Both the position numbers and the translations under genes were made by a program. The notes beneath the pieces were generated by a model. That model saw nothing but the letters and a program-made list of their open reading frames with translations, was not told the DNA's origin and did not search any database. DNA of 64,000 nt, from positions 620,001 to 684,000 of the forward strand of contig JAPXFQ010001355.1 of the NCBI GenBank assembly GCA_028564705.1. The letters are read 5' to 3'. Positions 1 through 10,190 of the stretch are shown here, one piece after another (position 1 is the first letter of the stretch; each line of letters opens with the position of its first letter). Source of the DNA: Apricaphanius iberus (Eukaryota; Chordata; Actinopteri; Cyprinodontiformes; Aphaniidae).

Positions 1-60
1 GAAGTAGAAGGCCGTGACTTAGGCTCCCCATAGCCTATGTGCGACAGACATAGTTGGACC
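1..60. repeat. Terminal fragment of a short inverted-repeat transposon
   Basis: The bases at 1-36 match, in reverse, the left end of the element at 15783-16455 (the string gctatggggagcctaagtc) and relate to ends near 32070 and 35930-35975. This is one terminal repeat of a dispersed non-autonomous DNA element; the rest lies outside the window. Confidence 0.55.
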
Positions 61-1880
61 TTTATGGAAATACGGAACAAATAGCATCCCTTATTAGTTC
101 CAAACGGGACACCACATTTAATTATCAAACAAGGGATGATTCCATATTTTAAGGGATGGTTGGCAACCCTAGGCAGCACCCTCAGCAACCCTAGTTCCAA
201 CAATTTTGAAATACAGACACAAATACATTATTTGCATGTGCAGGGACTGGAAAGCCCTCTCCAGGACTACAGAACCCCAAAATAACAAGAGCCAGACTAT
301 ATCATAACTCAGATTGATAAAAAACACAACTTTGCATTTGCAAATAAAACTGAAAGAACATTGGTCTGGAAATTTAAAGCACAAGTTGGACAGGCACAAC
401 AAGTGCTTCACAGAATCTCGATATCATTAATGTTAATTTGACAGTTTGAGATGAAAATTACATTTCATATTTTTCCTTGTTGTTATATGATTGCATTTTT
501 TTTTCTCGTTTTGTTTTCTGATCTTTGACTTCAAGAAAAGGATAGTGGTTATCTGATTGAGTCAATAAAAACATCAGTGCAGAAAATATGTTCACGCAGT
601 AGAGGTGAATTAAAGGAGTACCAGTCTTGATGCAACCCTTTAGTAAAAGGGAACTGAACATAAACAACGCAGGTTCAAGGATAACATGGCATCCGAATTA
701 CACCGGAAAAAGAAAAATGGATGGATGGATTTACAAGCTTCATCAGATTCAATAGAGAACATCCGTGCACAGCAGTTGTCTGCTTTCTCAGTGTTTGTTG
801 TGTATTTACATTAGAAGAAAAGCAGAGAAAAATAAATTCCTGGCTGAAAATATGCAGAAATAAGGATTTTTGTTTCAGCAGTACTGACTAAACAGAATTT
901 TGTAGAACTTAGTATTAATGGGGACAGCAACTTCCACTGTTCCTTGCACTGCATTTATACACGGATCGATAAAACAACAAAGTGACTCCAGAAGGCCACT
1001 GACAAGTTCAAGTCTCCCCTTGCAGCAGCAGGTGAATTTAACAAAGTTGGCTCTCTGACTCTGAAGAGAAGAACAAAGGCAGTGGGAGATCAGGGAGACG
1101 TGTACGTGTAAACAGGCTGTGAACCTGTGAAGGTGATATCTGACAGAGAGAGTGTCATGACACTCTGTGGATACGGAAAATAATTCTGAAGCTCTGTGGA
1201 CTGCTGCTGCTGGGCATCAGTTAAAAGCTTGTCTGTGTGCAGGTCTGAGGTCTAAGAACTTTGAAATGTGTGAAATGGCTCAAGGCAACTGGACATCGGA
1301 TGGCATTTGATTCGTCTCGGTGAGGATATTGACCACCAGGTTGGTTCAGTGCAGCACCACAGAGATGCTTTAATCTTTCTTCCAAACCCTCACTGCAATG
1401 TACTAATCGAGCTGAGAAACAGAGGCGGAAAAATATATTTTGAATGTTAAAAAGCAAATTAATTTCCAGTATTATAACTTTTTAAAATATTTCTCAATCT
1501 TAAAAAGATACAGCTTAACGTGAACAATATGAAGCAAAAATCAATGAGAGAAGTGGAGGTTTCACTCTGTGAGTCTGCAGATTGTATTATTTCCTGTGTG
1601 TAAAGGACTGTAAAGCACTATGGCTTATTATTTTTATATGAGGTGCTCGAATGCTGCGGTACACTTGAATTTTGTCTTTTCACACCTTTAAGGCATTGGC
1701 TTAGACACTCGAGCAACTTTGCCAACTACTTTCAGCCAAACATAGTTGCTTTTTAAAATGTGTTTATAGCTCCTTATCATTGCAAAACTATTTATTTTCA
1801 AACTTTGACAAAGATAGAGTTGTGTGTGTGAGGTGGGGGGATGAAGGGACTTGCATTTCACAAGACAAAGAATGCATTAG
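61..1880. other. Non-coding DNA, no gene seen
   Basis: AT-rich sequence with no long open frame and no recognisable protein motif. A short ATGG tract lies at 717-731. Repeated forms of aagggatg at about 134-165 suggest a decayed repeat. Open frames here are under 80 codons and show no family resemblance. Confidence 0.5.
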
Positions 1881-2202
1881 GTGCATTTCCACTATCGAAA
1901 CTCCACGGTAATTTTACCTGAGGAGGTACATCTCCTGGCCTGCTCCTCTTAGCAGTCGTGTCTCCCTACAAAGTTGGCTTTTCAAGGAAGTTGCAAAGAT
2001 GTTTGCATATCACAACTATTCTGCAGTGAGTGCAGTCATTGATCAGCAACAAAAGGTCCCCATAGAAATGGAGAATAATTATTAAAAAGAGAGCGTTAGG
2101 AAAAAAAGCAGATGGTTGCTTTATTTCCATTTGCTTTGTTGTTCTTAAAATGCTTTGCCAGCGACTATCTGAACTTTTATAAAGCTGGTTGTGTGTTGAC
2201 GT
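1881..2202. repeat. Left half of an inverted-repeat element split by the ERV
   Basis: The string catttccactatcgaaact near 1884-1903 recurs inverted and slightly diverged near 12868-12888, just beyond the other end of the ERV. Removing the ERV would bring these arms to about 500 bp apart, typical of a short non-autonomous DNA transposon. The target-site duplication of this older element was not resolved. Confidence 0.5.
2199..2202. other. ERV target-site duplication, left copy (ACGT)
   Basis: ACGT directly abuts the outer end of the 3' LTR and the same four bases abut the outer end of the 5' LTR at 12717-12720. A 4-bp duplication is usual for gammaretrovirus-type integrases, and it fixes both outer edges of the provirus. 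Confidence 0.85.
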
Positions 2203-2748
2203 TGTTGTTGGTTTTAATTACATGCAAAACATAGATATAGATATATAGCTATAATGAAGACTCAGGACAACACAGCTTCTGTTCTAGAAAGTAGCTTCAG
2301 CCGGGTTTTATTGGATCTTTGGTTCTCAATACAATGCTACATAGGTCATTGACCTCGATATCTAACATTCTGTATCCATTGTCTGTTAACAATTGACATA
2401 CCTTATCTCTGAGCAGACGTCCACGCTGAGATCCCAGCCAGACCAACTAAAACCCTCTACCTCATAAAAGGCAGCCCTATCTTTATATACTTGATTCACT
2501 GCGTCATTACGGGATAACATCTGGTGTTCTTTGGACAGCGCAACCACTGGCTCCGACATTAGTCTTATCTTCAGGCGCCTAAATGTCTGGTCTGAAGAGG
2601 CCCCAGAAAAGTCGGGAACAAACATTTCCTAGTGTCGCTTATTGACAAGTCATTTGTGGACTAGTACCACAGTGCATTTTCAGTTCTCTGAATTGAATGC
2701 ACGTGTTGATTACACGTGCCACGCAGGCCCAAATTTTGGCTTCTACAT
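2203..2748 (-). repeat. ERV 3' long terminal repeat
   Basis: About 546 bp and collinear with 12180-12716. In viral orientation it starts TGTAGAAGCC and ends CCAACAACA, so it has canonical TG...CA ends. It carries a TATA-like box (antisense of about 2483-2490) and an AATAAA polyadenylation signal (antisense of 2307-2312), which place U3, R and U5 in the expected order. Against the 5' LTR it differs by roughly twenty substitutions and a similar number of 1-4 bp indels by eye, so the insertion is not recent or the assembly is indel-prone. Confidence 0.92.
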
Positions 2749-3475
2749 GCCCCGGTTTGATGCCATTAGGCATCACTAATTAGCTACCTATAAATGCAGT
2801 TAATATGAGTATTATATGGTAAGTAAACATCAATACGGTAGGATATACTGTGGTAAATAGGCATATGACAGACACATAAAAGTAACATTATAATGGGACT
2901 TATGCAGGATTACACGTGTCCAAAGTAATGGTGAGTAACAATCAAACCTATGTCAGTTGTGGTCCGTTGTGTGGGATCAAAAACCTGTCGCTACAAGAAC
3001 AGGAAAAATTATCCCACTGCCCCTCCGGCCAGGTGACAACCTTACGGTCCACCGGACCTTCAAGCGACATGAGGCATAATCCTTAATATAGCATTACCAA
3101 AATGTGATTAAATGCAATCCTTAATAAGTCTGACACAAGTGAGAGTAAATGGCACAAATGAGAATAAATGTAAACATTAAAACATTCAACTTAGTTATAA
3201 ATTCAAATTACCAACTGGCTTATTTGTTGTAACATACTAGAAATAACATATGAAACACATAACATATAACAGATGAGAAAATGTTGATCTTGTCCATCCC
3301 GGGAAGGTATGATCGATATGGTGTTAAACAGTCTCGATTGTCCACATATAATGAACACAATGAATAGAGTAAGAGTATAAATCCTTCTTGAAGGTTACGA
3401 TGAGGGATGAAGGGGTGATGAGGTGATGGTGTCCTGGAGGGGACTTGTAGTCAGAAAGCACTTAATTGAGCTTGT
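2749..3475 (-). other. ERV region between env and 3' LTR
   Basis: About 730 bp downstream of env in viral sense with no open frame over 60 codons. A plus-strand primer tract is expected beside the LTR. The bases there (antisense of 2749-2760, aaaccggggca) are only weakly purine-rich, so the tract looks degenerate. No accessory gene can be supported. Confidence 0.6.
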
Positions 3476-5119
3476 TTAACAGTCTTGGCTTTGATACTTA
3501 GGCATGTTGGGGGCAGAAGGATTGTTCATTGCGATCACTTCCAACTGGATCAGCTGGGTTGCAGCAGCCAGGTTCATCTGTTTGATCAGTGTCCTTGTCC
3601 ATACTCTCCTCACCACAGGTATGACGAGACATGTCAATAAGAAAATTACAATTAGAACTATGGTCGCACTAATTGCCACCTTAATTAGCATTGCTTTCCT
3701 ATCTCCTAAATTTAGGTCTAACCACCCCCCAGACCAGTCATTCTTCCCAGCATTCAAACTAAGTTCTTCTCTAAGTGCTCTAAGTTTTGTCATTGCGGCA
3801 GTAAAGGATCCTTCGTTAGAAGTGTGTGATGGAATATACGTGCAACATTCTGTATCTTGAAATAATTCGCAGAGTCCTCCTTTATCTGCCAACAGCCAGT
3901 CCAAAGCCTGTCGAGTTTGTAGAGTCATCTTACTAGTCTCATGTAATTGTTGACCTAACATTCCAAGAGCATCTCCAGTATAATTAAGGATTCGCTGTTG
4001 ATTATAATAAATATAATTAATCCATTCTACATTCTTATTTATGGTAATCTGAGGAATTATTGACTCAAATCCTGCTTTTATTTCATGTCTTGCCTTGAAT
4101 TCATCTGGAATTCCTTTAGGTTGTCCTATTATGTCAAGATAAACACTCTGATCTGGCACATACTGTCTCTTTACTCTAGGATTAGCATTCAAACGATCAA
4201 GGTTAATTATCTCATTCACACCTTCATACAACATTGTGAAAGGTATTTTCAATCTTACCATGGTGCACAAACCTATCCATCGTGGTGGCAAAGTGTTTCT
4301 TAGGATGTCATCTCCACACATAAAATAACTATCTGCTATTGCCCAAGTTTGTTCACTCAGAAAGTATAGAGGAGGGAGTGTCATAGTCATATTATCACAG
4401 GTTTGACTCAGGGGTTCAGGTTTTTCATACCAAACTGGTGTGGTAACAAAAATAGGTGTCACGTTAGCATGTGGAAACCATGATAGAACCCAAGTTACCT
4501 TACAGTTGACTGTTGTGTTACCCATCAAGGTTCCTTCACTCTCAGAGAAGCCTCCGCTAGCAAAACATTCACATTCAGCATCATAATCTACTTTATACGT
4601 AGTTGGAGGACCATTTTGTGCTGTTGAAATGTTAAATTCTGCACATTTATCTCCTATTTTGTAACCTCTATGTTCGTCTAAATAATTATGAATTCTTCTC
4701 GACCCATAGAGTAATCTGCATTTAATTCCACACAAGGAAAATCTGAAAAATAATGGTGTACCACTTGCATTGTTGAATTCTCCTAATTTACAAGCTTGTT
4801 TTTGTACTGAAGCACATTCCTCAAAAGTATATTTTTCTGGAATTGCAATTGGAGGAATTCTTGGTGAACCAGAACATATAATACATTCTTTGGAAGTCAT
4901 TTCTCTTGCTGTATACCATGCCCATAAATACCAGCTATTTTGGTTAGCTTCTTCCCAAAGTTTATCTGTTGTTAACTTTGGCCTTTTTGCTCTGGGGATG
5001 ATCACATTAATGGATTTTGTTCTAATCGGTTTATAGCTAGGATCATTTGTATTTTGATATTGTGATCCCTTAATTGTATCTAGTCCCCCCCTGACGACGG
5101 TCAGAACTGACCTCGTCAC
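3476..5119 (-). CDS. env: ERV envelope, surface and transmembrane subunits (frame-broken 5' end)
   Basis: Class I retroviral envelope glycoprotein, 547 codons open. A CXXC motif (CIIC, residues 79-82) lies in the surface subunit and a C-X7-CC motif (417-426) in the transmembrane subunit. In gamma-type envelopes such a pair forms the disulfide link between subunits. A furin-type site RVKR is at 315-318, six N-glycosylation sequons are visible (N117, N163, N201, N219, N243, N379), and a strongly hydrophobic anchor lies at about 478-501 followed by a basic stop-transfer and a tail of about 45 residues. The tail contains PSAP at 534-537. The open frame begins at a GTG, not ATG, and no signal peptide is visible. 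The true start is probably in the upstream frame at 5522, separated by a frameshift. The segment after the cleavage site is less hydrophobic than a usual fusion peptide. Confidence 0.9.
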   Translation of the reverse strand: MTRSVLTVVRGGLDTIKGSQYQNTNDPSYKPIRTKSINVIIPRAKRPKLTTDKLWEEANQNSWYLWAWYTAREMTSKECIICSGSPRIPPIAIPEKYTFEECASVQKQACKLGEFNNASGTPLFFRFSLCGIKCRLLYGSRRIHNYLDEHRGYKIGDKCAEFNISTAQNGPPTTYKVDYDAECECFASGGFSESEGTLMGNTTVNCKVTWVLSWFPHANVTPIFVTTPVWYEKPEPLSQTCDNMTMTLPPLYFLSEQTWAIADSYFMCGDDILRNTLPPRWIGLCTMVRLKIPFTMLYEGVNEIINLDRLNANPRVKRQYVPDQSVYLDIIGQPKGIPDEFKARHEIKAGFESIIPQITINKNVEWINYIYYNQQRILNYTGDALGMLGQQLHETSKMTLQTRQALDWLLADKGGLCELFQDTECCTYIPSHTSNEGSFTAAMTKLRALREELSLNAGKNDWSGGWLDLNLGDRKAMLIKVAISATIVLIVIFLLTCLVIPVVRRVWTRTLIKQMNLAAATQLIQLEVIAMNNPSAPNMPKYQSQDC

Positions 5120-5522
5120 CTGGCTTAATCATACTTTGTGTAACTACATTCGCTGCCTGTTTCATGGAAGGCTTATTATTAGCTACAGGTGGGTTAGGAG
5201 CAACTGGCGCTGCTTGATTAGTTGTTGGCCTGTTAATTGCTGTTTGTACAGGTGTTGTCTTTACTATTTCAGGTAACACAATAGGTGAGAGTTTTTCTGT
5301 TACCAGTGTAGGTGAGTCTACTAATATAGTAGGTGCTTCAATAGGTGGGGGTTCTGTTGGTAGCTCCCACACGATCTTAAATCTATCCTCAGGTGTCTGT
5401 GCTAGTGTAGGTAGTTTAACTTCCTTAACATTTTCTGTTTGTCTACGTGTTCGTGAATGAAGTGTGTGTTTTAAACTATTGAATACTGGTGTCCTGACTG
5501 ATCTGGTGCGGTGTAGTGACAT
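5070..5522 (-). CDS. env: ERV envelope N-terminal leader segment
   Basis: A 150-codon frame starting with ATG 13 bp downstream of the integrase stop, the usual position for env. The product is basic at its start, then rich in Pro, Thr and Val, with no clear hydrophobic signal sequence. It runs into the env frame around a run of seven G (viral sense, antisense of 5084-5090), where the downstream subunit frame lies one base ahead. The simplest reading is one env gene broken by a 1-nt indel in a homopolymer. Alternatives are an assembly error or a separate leader protein joined to env by splicing. Confidence 0.65.
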   Translation of the reverse strand: MSLHRTRSVRTPVFNSLKHTLHSRTRRQTENVKEVKLPTLAQTPEDRFKIVWELPTEPPPIEAPTILVDSPTLVTEKLSPIVLPEIVKTTPVQTAINRPTTNQAAPVAPNPPVANNKPSMKQAANVVTQSMIKPGDEVSSDRRQGGTRYN

Positions 5523-5535
5523 GTCAGCGTCATAC

Positions 5536-6770
5536 TTAACTTGTGGTGTTGTGTCTTCTTGCTGCCGTCTTCACGAATGCTCTAGTGACCGGGCGTTGCC
5601 TTCTGCTCCTTTGGGAATTGTCTTCACCTCCTCCAGGACTAATTCCTTCATCACCAGCATTCCTGCCACCATCCAAGATAGTACAGTTATCAGACCCACA
5701 ATCTTTTTCATGTTTTTCAGTTTTTTCTTTCTTATTTTCTCGTTGGGTACTCTCCTGTTTTGTTTCTCTGACTTTGGTGCAGTGGCTCAGATGATACCAC
5801 GTTGAGGAACCGTCAACCTGGATTGCCGTGGGGGTTGCCTGAACCACGAGAAATGGTCCCTCGTGCCTTGGTTCATGCCATTTCCTCCGGAAGACCTTAA
5901 TATAAACCTGATCTCCAGGAGCCACTGGACCTTCGATATCTCTGCTTATGGCAGCCTCTTTTTCTTTTTCCTGGAAATAGATTGCTTTGTGGATACTAGT
6001 TAGTTGCCTGACATAGCTTTTGAGATCTTGCTCTGCTTGCTCAAGTGATGGTCCCTTATGGGGACCACAAAACTGTGGGACCGGCATTGGCCTGCCTGTT
6101 AGAGCTTCATGTGGAGACAAGTGAGTTACTCTGTTTTCTTGCATGCGGTAAGAAAGCAAAGCAAGCGGCAACGCATCCACCCAGTTTAGTTTGGCACATG
6201 CACACACCTTCTTGATCTTAGTTTTCAAGGTCAAGTTTACCCTTTCTATAATTCCCTGGGATTGGGGATGATAGACTGCTCCTAATCTCTGTTTAATCCT
6301 CAACTGCTGCAAGACTCCCTTAAATACTTTATGAATGAAAGCTGGGCCATTGTCTGATGAAAGCTCTGTTGGAATTCCAAACCGAGGTATAATCTCTCTG
6401 ACCAGAAATTTCACAGCAGTTTCTGCGCTCATATCCTTAGAAGGGATTGCTTCAACCCATCGGCTGAATCTGTCAATCACAACCAACATGTATCGCTTTC
6501 CCTGCACTGTTTTTATCATGTCTGCATAGTCAATGACAAGGTGTCTGAATGGACCTTCAGGTATTGGGATGTGTCCTGTTGGTGTTTTTATGCCTTTTCG
6601 AACATTGTTCTGAGCACAAATGCTGCATCTGTTTAGTACTTCTTCCACCATTGCCTTTAAATATGGTGACCAGTAGCCCTGACGTTCGAGTTTTCTTATC
6701 ACCTCAGCTCTGCCACAATGATCGATTCCATGGCCTTCTGATATTAGGATTTTAAAGTGAGACTGGTGCT
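5536..6770 (-). CDS. pol: ERV pol, integrase domain
   Basis: Integrase joins proviral DNA to host DNA. The open frame from 6702 encodes 388 residues, and coding resemblance extends upstream in the same frame to about 6770, where the two zinc-binding His residues lie (H-X3-H). The matching Cys pair is C26/C29 of the 388-residue frame. The catalytic triad is visible as D58, D117 and E153, with 35 residues between the last two (D,D35E). A C-terminal module with a GPF motif (around residue 280) is of the gammaretrovirus GPY/F type. The C-terminal tail is charged and rich in Lys, Glu and Arg. The frame is shifted relative to the RNase H segment upstream, so it could not be made as one polyprotein from this copy. 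Confidence 0.92.
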
Positions 6771-7402
6771 ACAACTAGACCTTCGTGTGATCGCCATAAA
6801 CCGTTTTTGTCTTTTGATGCACCTCTCTGATGCCACACATGTTGTTCACTCTGAGTGGCGTTTTCTTGGATATGTATTAATTCTTTAGGCGTTATCACTG
6901 GATCAATTGAAATTACCGGGCTTAAAATGGCAATCTCACATTTTGCAACTAGTTTTGCTGCTTCGTCTGCTGCATTGTTACCCTTTATCACGTCTGTGTT
7001 GCCTTTTCGGTGAGCTGGGCATTTTATCACAGCCAGTTTTGTAGGAAGCATCATTGCTGTAATTAGTTCGTTTATTTGTTTCCCATGTTGTATGGGAGTT
7101 CCATCTGCCTTTTTGAAGCCTCTTTGTTTCCACACATTTCCGAAAAGGTGACAAACACCGATTGAATAAGCAGAATCTGAGAAAACGTTTGCGGTTTTGC
7201 CCTCTGCTAATTTGCAAGCTTCTGTTAGCGCTTTCAGTTCAGCCAGTTGAGCTGAACAGGGTTGCTCGCATTTTTCTGCTCTGACTGTTTTAAAGCCGTC
7301 ATTTGTTTTTTCCACCACTGCATAGCATTTTACTTCAATGAATGGATCACGTTCTACGTTTAGAGAAACTTGAAACTCCCCTGCAGGATTCTCATGGCAC
7401 CC
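6752..7402 (-). pseudogene. pol: ERV pol remnant: protease start fused to truncated RNase H
   Basis: Directly after the gag amber codon the frame stays open for about 30 codons whose last part resembles the start of a retroviral protease, then passes straight into RNase H. RNase H residues still visible, numbered from the GTG at 7318, are E27, D48, H103 and D118. The first catalytic Asp with its DGS context is absent, as are the rest of protease and all of reverse transcriptase. This is therefore an internal deletion of roughly 2 kb or more that kept the reading frame. The frame ends at TAA 6752-6754, a few codons after the integrase zinc-domain coding begins in another frame. Confidence 0.88.
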
Positions 7403-7405
7403 CTA
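7403..7405 (-). promoter_or_regulatory. In-frame amber codon between gag and pol
   Basis: Gag ends at TAG and the pol coding sequence continues in the same frame immediately after it, with GGGTGC following. Same-frame amber readthrough is how gammaretroviruses make Gag-Pol. The downstream structure normally needed was not demonstrated. Confidence 0.75.
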
Positions 7406-9427
7406 GCGTGAATTTGTGAAGTGGTTCACTGGACCTCTAAAATTGCCTCTCTGTCCTGTACGGCCCCGCCCGTCCCACTCAGGGGCAACAGGTGTATCCT
7501 CACAATCTCGGGCCAGATGTCCCGGCCGATTGCACACCCAGCAACAGTCTCCATAAGGCCTTGCGCCTCTGCCTCTTTGCCCTTCACTCCAAGTTCTGCG
7601 GTAAAATGGACGTCTTTGGCTCATTCCTCGACCACCCCTTCGATTTGGGAATATATTAATCCCAGGAGGGGGGATTGGTGGGGGATTAGGCGGCTGTGGT
7701 GTCATAACCATTTGTGTAGTATGTCCTTCAGTCTCTAAAGCAGTTGCTGGTTTCGTTTGCTTTGCTTTAGCTTTATCTTGTAGTTCTGCAATGTGGAGCT
7801 GTGTAAGTTTTCGTTGAGCGTTTCTTTCATCTTCTTGGGCTTTCAAAAGCTCCTTTCTGTATATTCCAATAATATGGCACACGTTTTCCCTGAACATGAC
7901 ATGGCTCATGGAGTGAATCCCAACTGTTTTTTCAAGTCTTTCCTTCACTTTTTCTGGGAGAGCAGCCATTAGGGATGACCGAAACAATGTCCGCATCACG
8001 GCATTTTCATTAGGGTCGCTTTCCGTTTCTTCTTGCCATCTTTTGAGCTGTCGTTCTACGTACGCAGCTGGATTCTCCCCTTCTGATATTCCTTCGCCTT
8101 TTAAGACGGATGGGTCAACATTTGTGGGGTATTGTTTCCTCAGTAGGTCCCATACCCTGTTTCTATAGGGGTTGAAGGTCACCCCATCATTGTCGGAGTC
8201 CGTTATAAAACAAAGATCTCCTTCATTTAGCATATTGTTCATGGCAGTCATGCCCATGACTCTTGCTAGTATCGCTTTAATGTCCCCCAGGGCGAGCATC
8301 AGTCCGGTAGTCTGTTCTTCGAATGCTCTGACCCACCTTGTCGCCCCGTCGTGGATATCGGGCAGACGGGCCACCAAGCCATTGAGGTCTAACATTTGCC
8401 AGGGAACATAATTTATGTTATTGCCCTTTACCAAAATAGGGCACATTGCCCCATCAGGGAACCTTTGGGGTTTTTTAATTTTTTCTCTGTCACGTAAGTC
8501 ATGCTGCTTTTGTGCATCCACCACAATGTTTGTTGCAGTTTCCGCTGGGTTCTGATGTGTTGGCTGGGCTGCTGAGGTGGTTGGTGTGGGTGAGTAGCAA
8601 TTGGGACGATAATTAAGGTTAAAGTCCTTTTGTTTTACTTTTGTTTCTTTTTGTTGTCCTTTGTCATCTGATTGTTGTGGTTCTACAAATGTATTGTAAC
8701 ATTTATCAATCTCTTTTTCTAATTCATTTATTATTGTTCGTTTAACTCCCCTGTTGGGATTGAGATCTTTATTTTGCAGTGTTTGCCAGAACTGATCCTT
8801 GACAGTCTCAGGGTTTTGTGTCTTTATTCCTGCATAGCAGTCTCTGAATTCAGGTTTCTTAATGGTAGTACTGCAATGGACAGGTGATCGTAATTGTTGT
8901 GGGGATGGAAGTCCATTCCCTTCTCCGCTTTCTTCTGATAAGATGGTTCCTGTTAATCTTAGCAGTGGTGCGTATTCTTCCATATCATCTTTCTTTATAT
9001 CAAAGTTAGCATTTATGTGTAGATCACCTTGCAGGCATGGGTAAATGCCTTGTGTAGGATCTTGATTTACAAGTGGTTTTGTTTCTGTTTGCTTTTCAGG
9101 TAGATTTAACTCTCCCTGTTTCTCAGTCAGGCTTGTCATCATTGCTTTGAGATTTCCTCTGAAATTATCACCTTCAGTTCTGAAAAGTTTTAGAATCTGT
9201 AGTTCTTTTTGTCTTTTTTCTTTTCTATTTTTCCTATTTTGTTTGGCTTTGTAGTCAAGAATCCTTTGTTCCATTATTTCATTAAAAAGCAAGTCGAATG
9301 ATCCTCCTTGTGGCCAGGGGTTTGTAAAGTTTTTGGTTCGTTTATACCATTTCTGAGATATTTTATCGATGTCTTTTGCTAATTCAGGATTTTTTACTGA
9401 CAGAATGGAGACAGGGTCGGCAGCCAT
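7403..9427 (-). CDS. gag: ERV Gag polyprotein
   Basis: Structural polyprotein that assembles virus particles, open over 674 codons with ATG at 9427. The N-terminal matrix-like part is basic and lacks Gly at position 2 (MAAD), so classical N-myristoylation is not predicted. A long low-complexity Pro/Thr/Gln linker follows, then a capsid-like domain in the middle to C-terminal third with a charged Glu/Lys/Arg-rich helix after it, as in gamma-type Gag. A Pro-rich stretch (NPPPIPPPG) and an RG-rich nucleocapsid follow. One CCHC zinc knuckle is at residues 629-642 (C-X2-C-X4-H-X4-C; bases 7502-7543). The gene is intact, unlike pol and env, so this copy could in principle still make Gag if transcribed. 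Confidence 0.93.
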   Translation of the reverse strand: MAADPVSILSVKNPELAKDIDKISQKWYKRTKNFTNPWPQGGSFDLLFNEIMEQRILDYKAKQNRKNRKEKRQKELQILKLFRTEGDNFRGNLKAMMTSLTEKQGELNLPEKQTETKPLVNQDPTQGIYPCLQGDLHINANFDIKKDDMEEYAPLLRLTGTILSEESGEGNGLPSPQQLRSPVHCSTTIKKPEFRDCYAGIKTQNPETVKDQFWQTLQNKDLNPNRGVKRTIINELEKEIDKCYNTFVEPQQSDDKGQQKETKVKQKDFNLNYRPNCYSPTPTTSAAQPTHQNPAETATNIVVDAQKQHDLRDREKIKKPQRFPDGAMCPILVKGNNINYVPWQMLDLNGLVARLPDIHDGATRWVRAFEEQTTGLMLALGDIKAILARVMGMTAMNNMLNEGDLCFITDSDNDGVTFNPYRNRVWDLLRKQYPTNVDPSVLKGEGISEGENPAAYVERQLKRWQEETESDPNENAVMRTLFRSSLMAALPEKVKERLEKTVGIHSMSHVMFRENVCHIIGIYRKELLKAQEDERNAQRKLTQLHIAELQDKAKAKQTKPATALETEGHTTQMVMTPQPPNPPPIPPPGINIFPNRRGGRGMSQRRPFYRRTWSEGQRGRGARPYGDCCWVCNRPGHLARDCEDTPVAPEWDGRGRTGQRGNFRGPVNHFTNSR

Positions 9428-10050
9428 GATGAACTCTAGTGTATTTGTGTTTCAGATTTTTAACGTGTTTTAGTTTAATCAGAATATTTTATTTATTTAA
9501 TGGCAATTCCACAAATTATCAGTTGATTATGAGCCTTCTTGCTGTTCTGAAAGAGGGGAGGGGAGGTTAAGTCCTGATCTTTAGATCTGTGTATTTTCTA
9601 TTAACTTTTGTTTTTGTAAGCAGTAAGTTGTTTTATTATTTTGAAAATGTCCTTTAATTAGATCCTTTATAAAAAGACATCAAGGTTAATGCTTCATCAT
9701 TGGAACAATTCAACTGTAGCACAAAAAGTCAGGAAAGGATTTTCCCTTATTGTTATCTCAGTATGGGTGAAGCAACTGTGTAAATAATCAATTAGTTTTT
9801 GACAATATACTCTCAAAGCTCAAATGATGTTGTCTATTTTATGTTTCATTAATAGGAGTAAGCTTAATAGGCAAAGCAATGTTTAAAATATTGTTTATTT
9901 CAATTTCATGAGCACACCACACTGATCAGTTCACAGCTGTGCTTGCTGCTAACTTTTTTTTGACCAAGGGTAAATTTGGAGGGCTGGTCCCTAGGAGGGT
10001 CTTCAGGCAGAATTATGCAGTGGAGGAGAAGAGTTGGCTTAAGGGCGAAC

Positions 10051-10190
10051 ACCCCACCCCCCACCACAAGCCCATCCCCCCCCCAACCGCCCCCACAACC
10101 CCCACACACCCCCAACCCCAACCCCACTACCACACCCCCCAAACACCCACCGCCAACACGCCCTACCCACCCACTACCACACCCCAACAC
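10051..10190. repeat. C-rich/G-rich low-complexity tract
   Basis: About 140 bp made almost entirely of C and A on the plus strand, with many CCCC and CCCAC runs. On the minus (viral) strand it is a G-rich stretch with repeated runs of three or more G, which could form G-quadruplexes in proviral RNA. Confidence 0.85.

Noticed and set aside
3504..3860. 118-codon plus-strand frame
   Set aside because: Antisense shadow of env.
5070..5119. Programmed frameshift joining the env leader to the env body
   Set aside because: The needed shift is +1 (or -2) at a G run, with no known precedent in env expression that I can name; a homopolymer indel is simpler.
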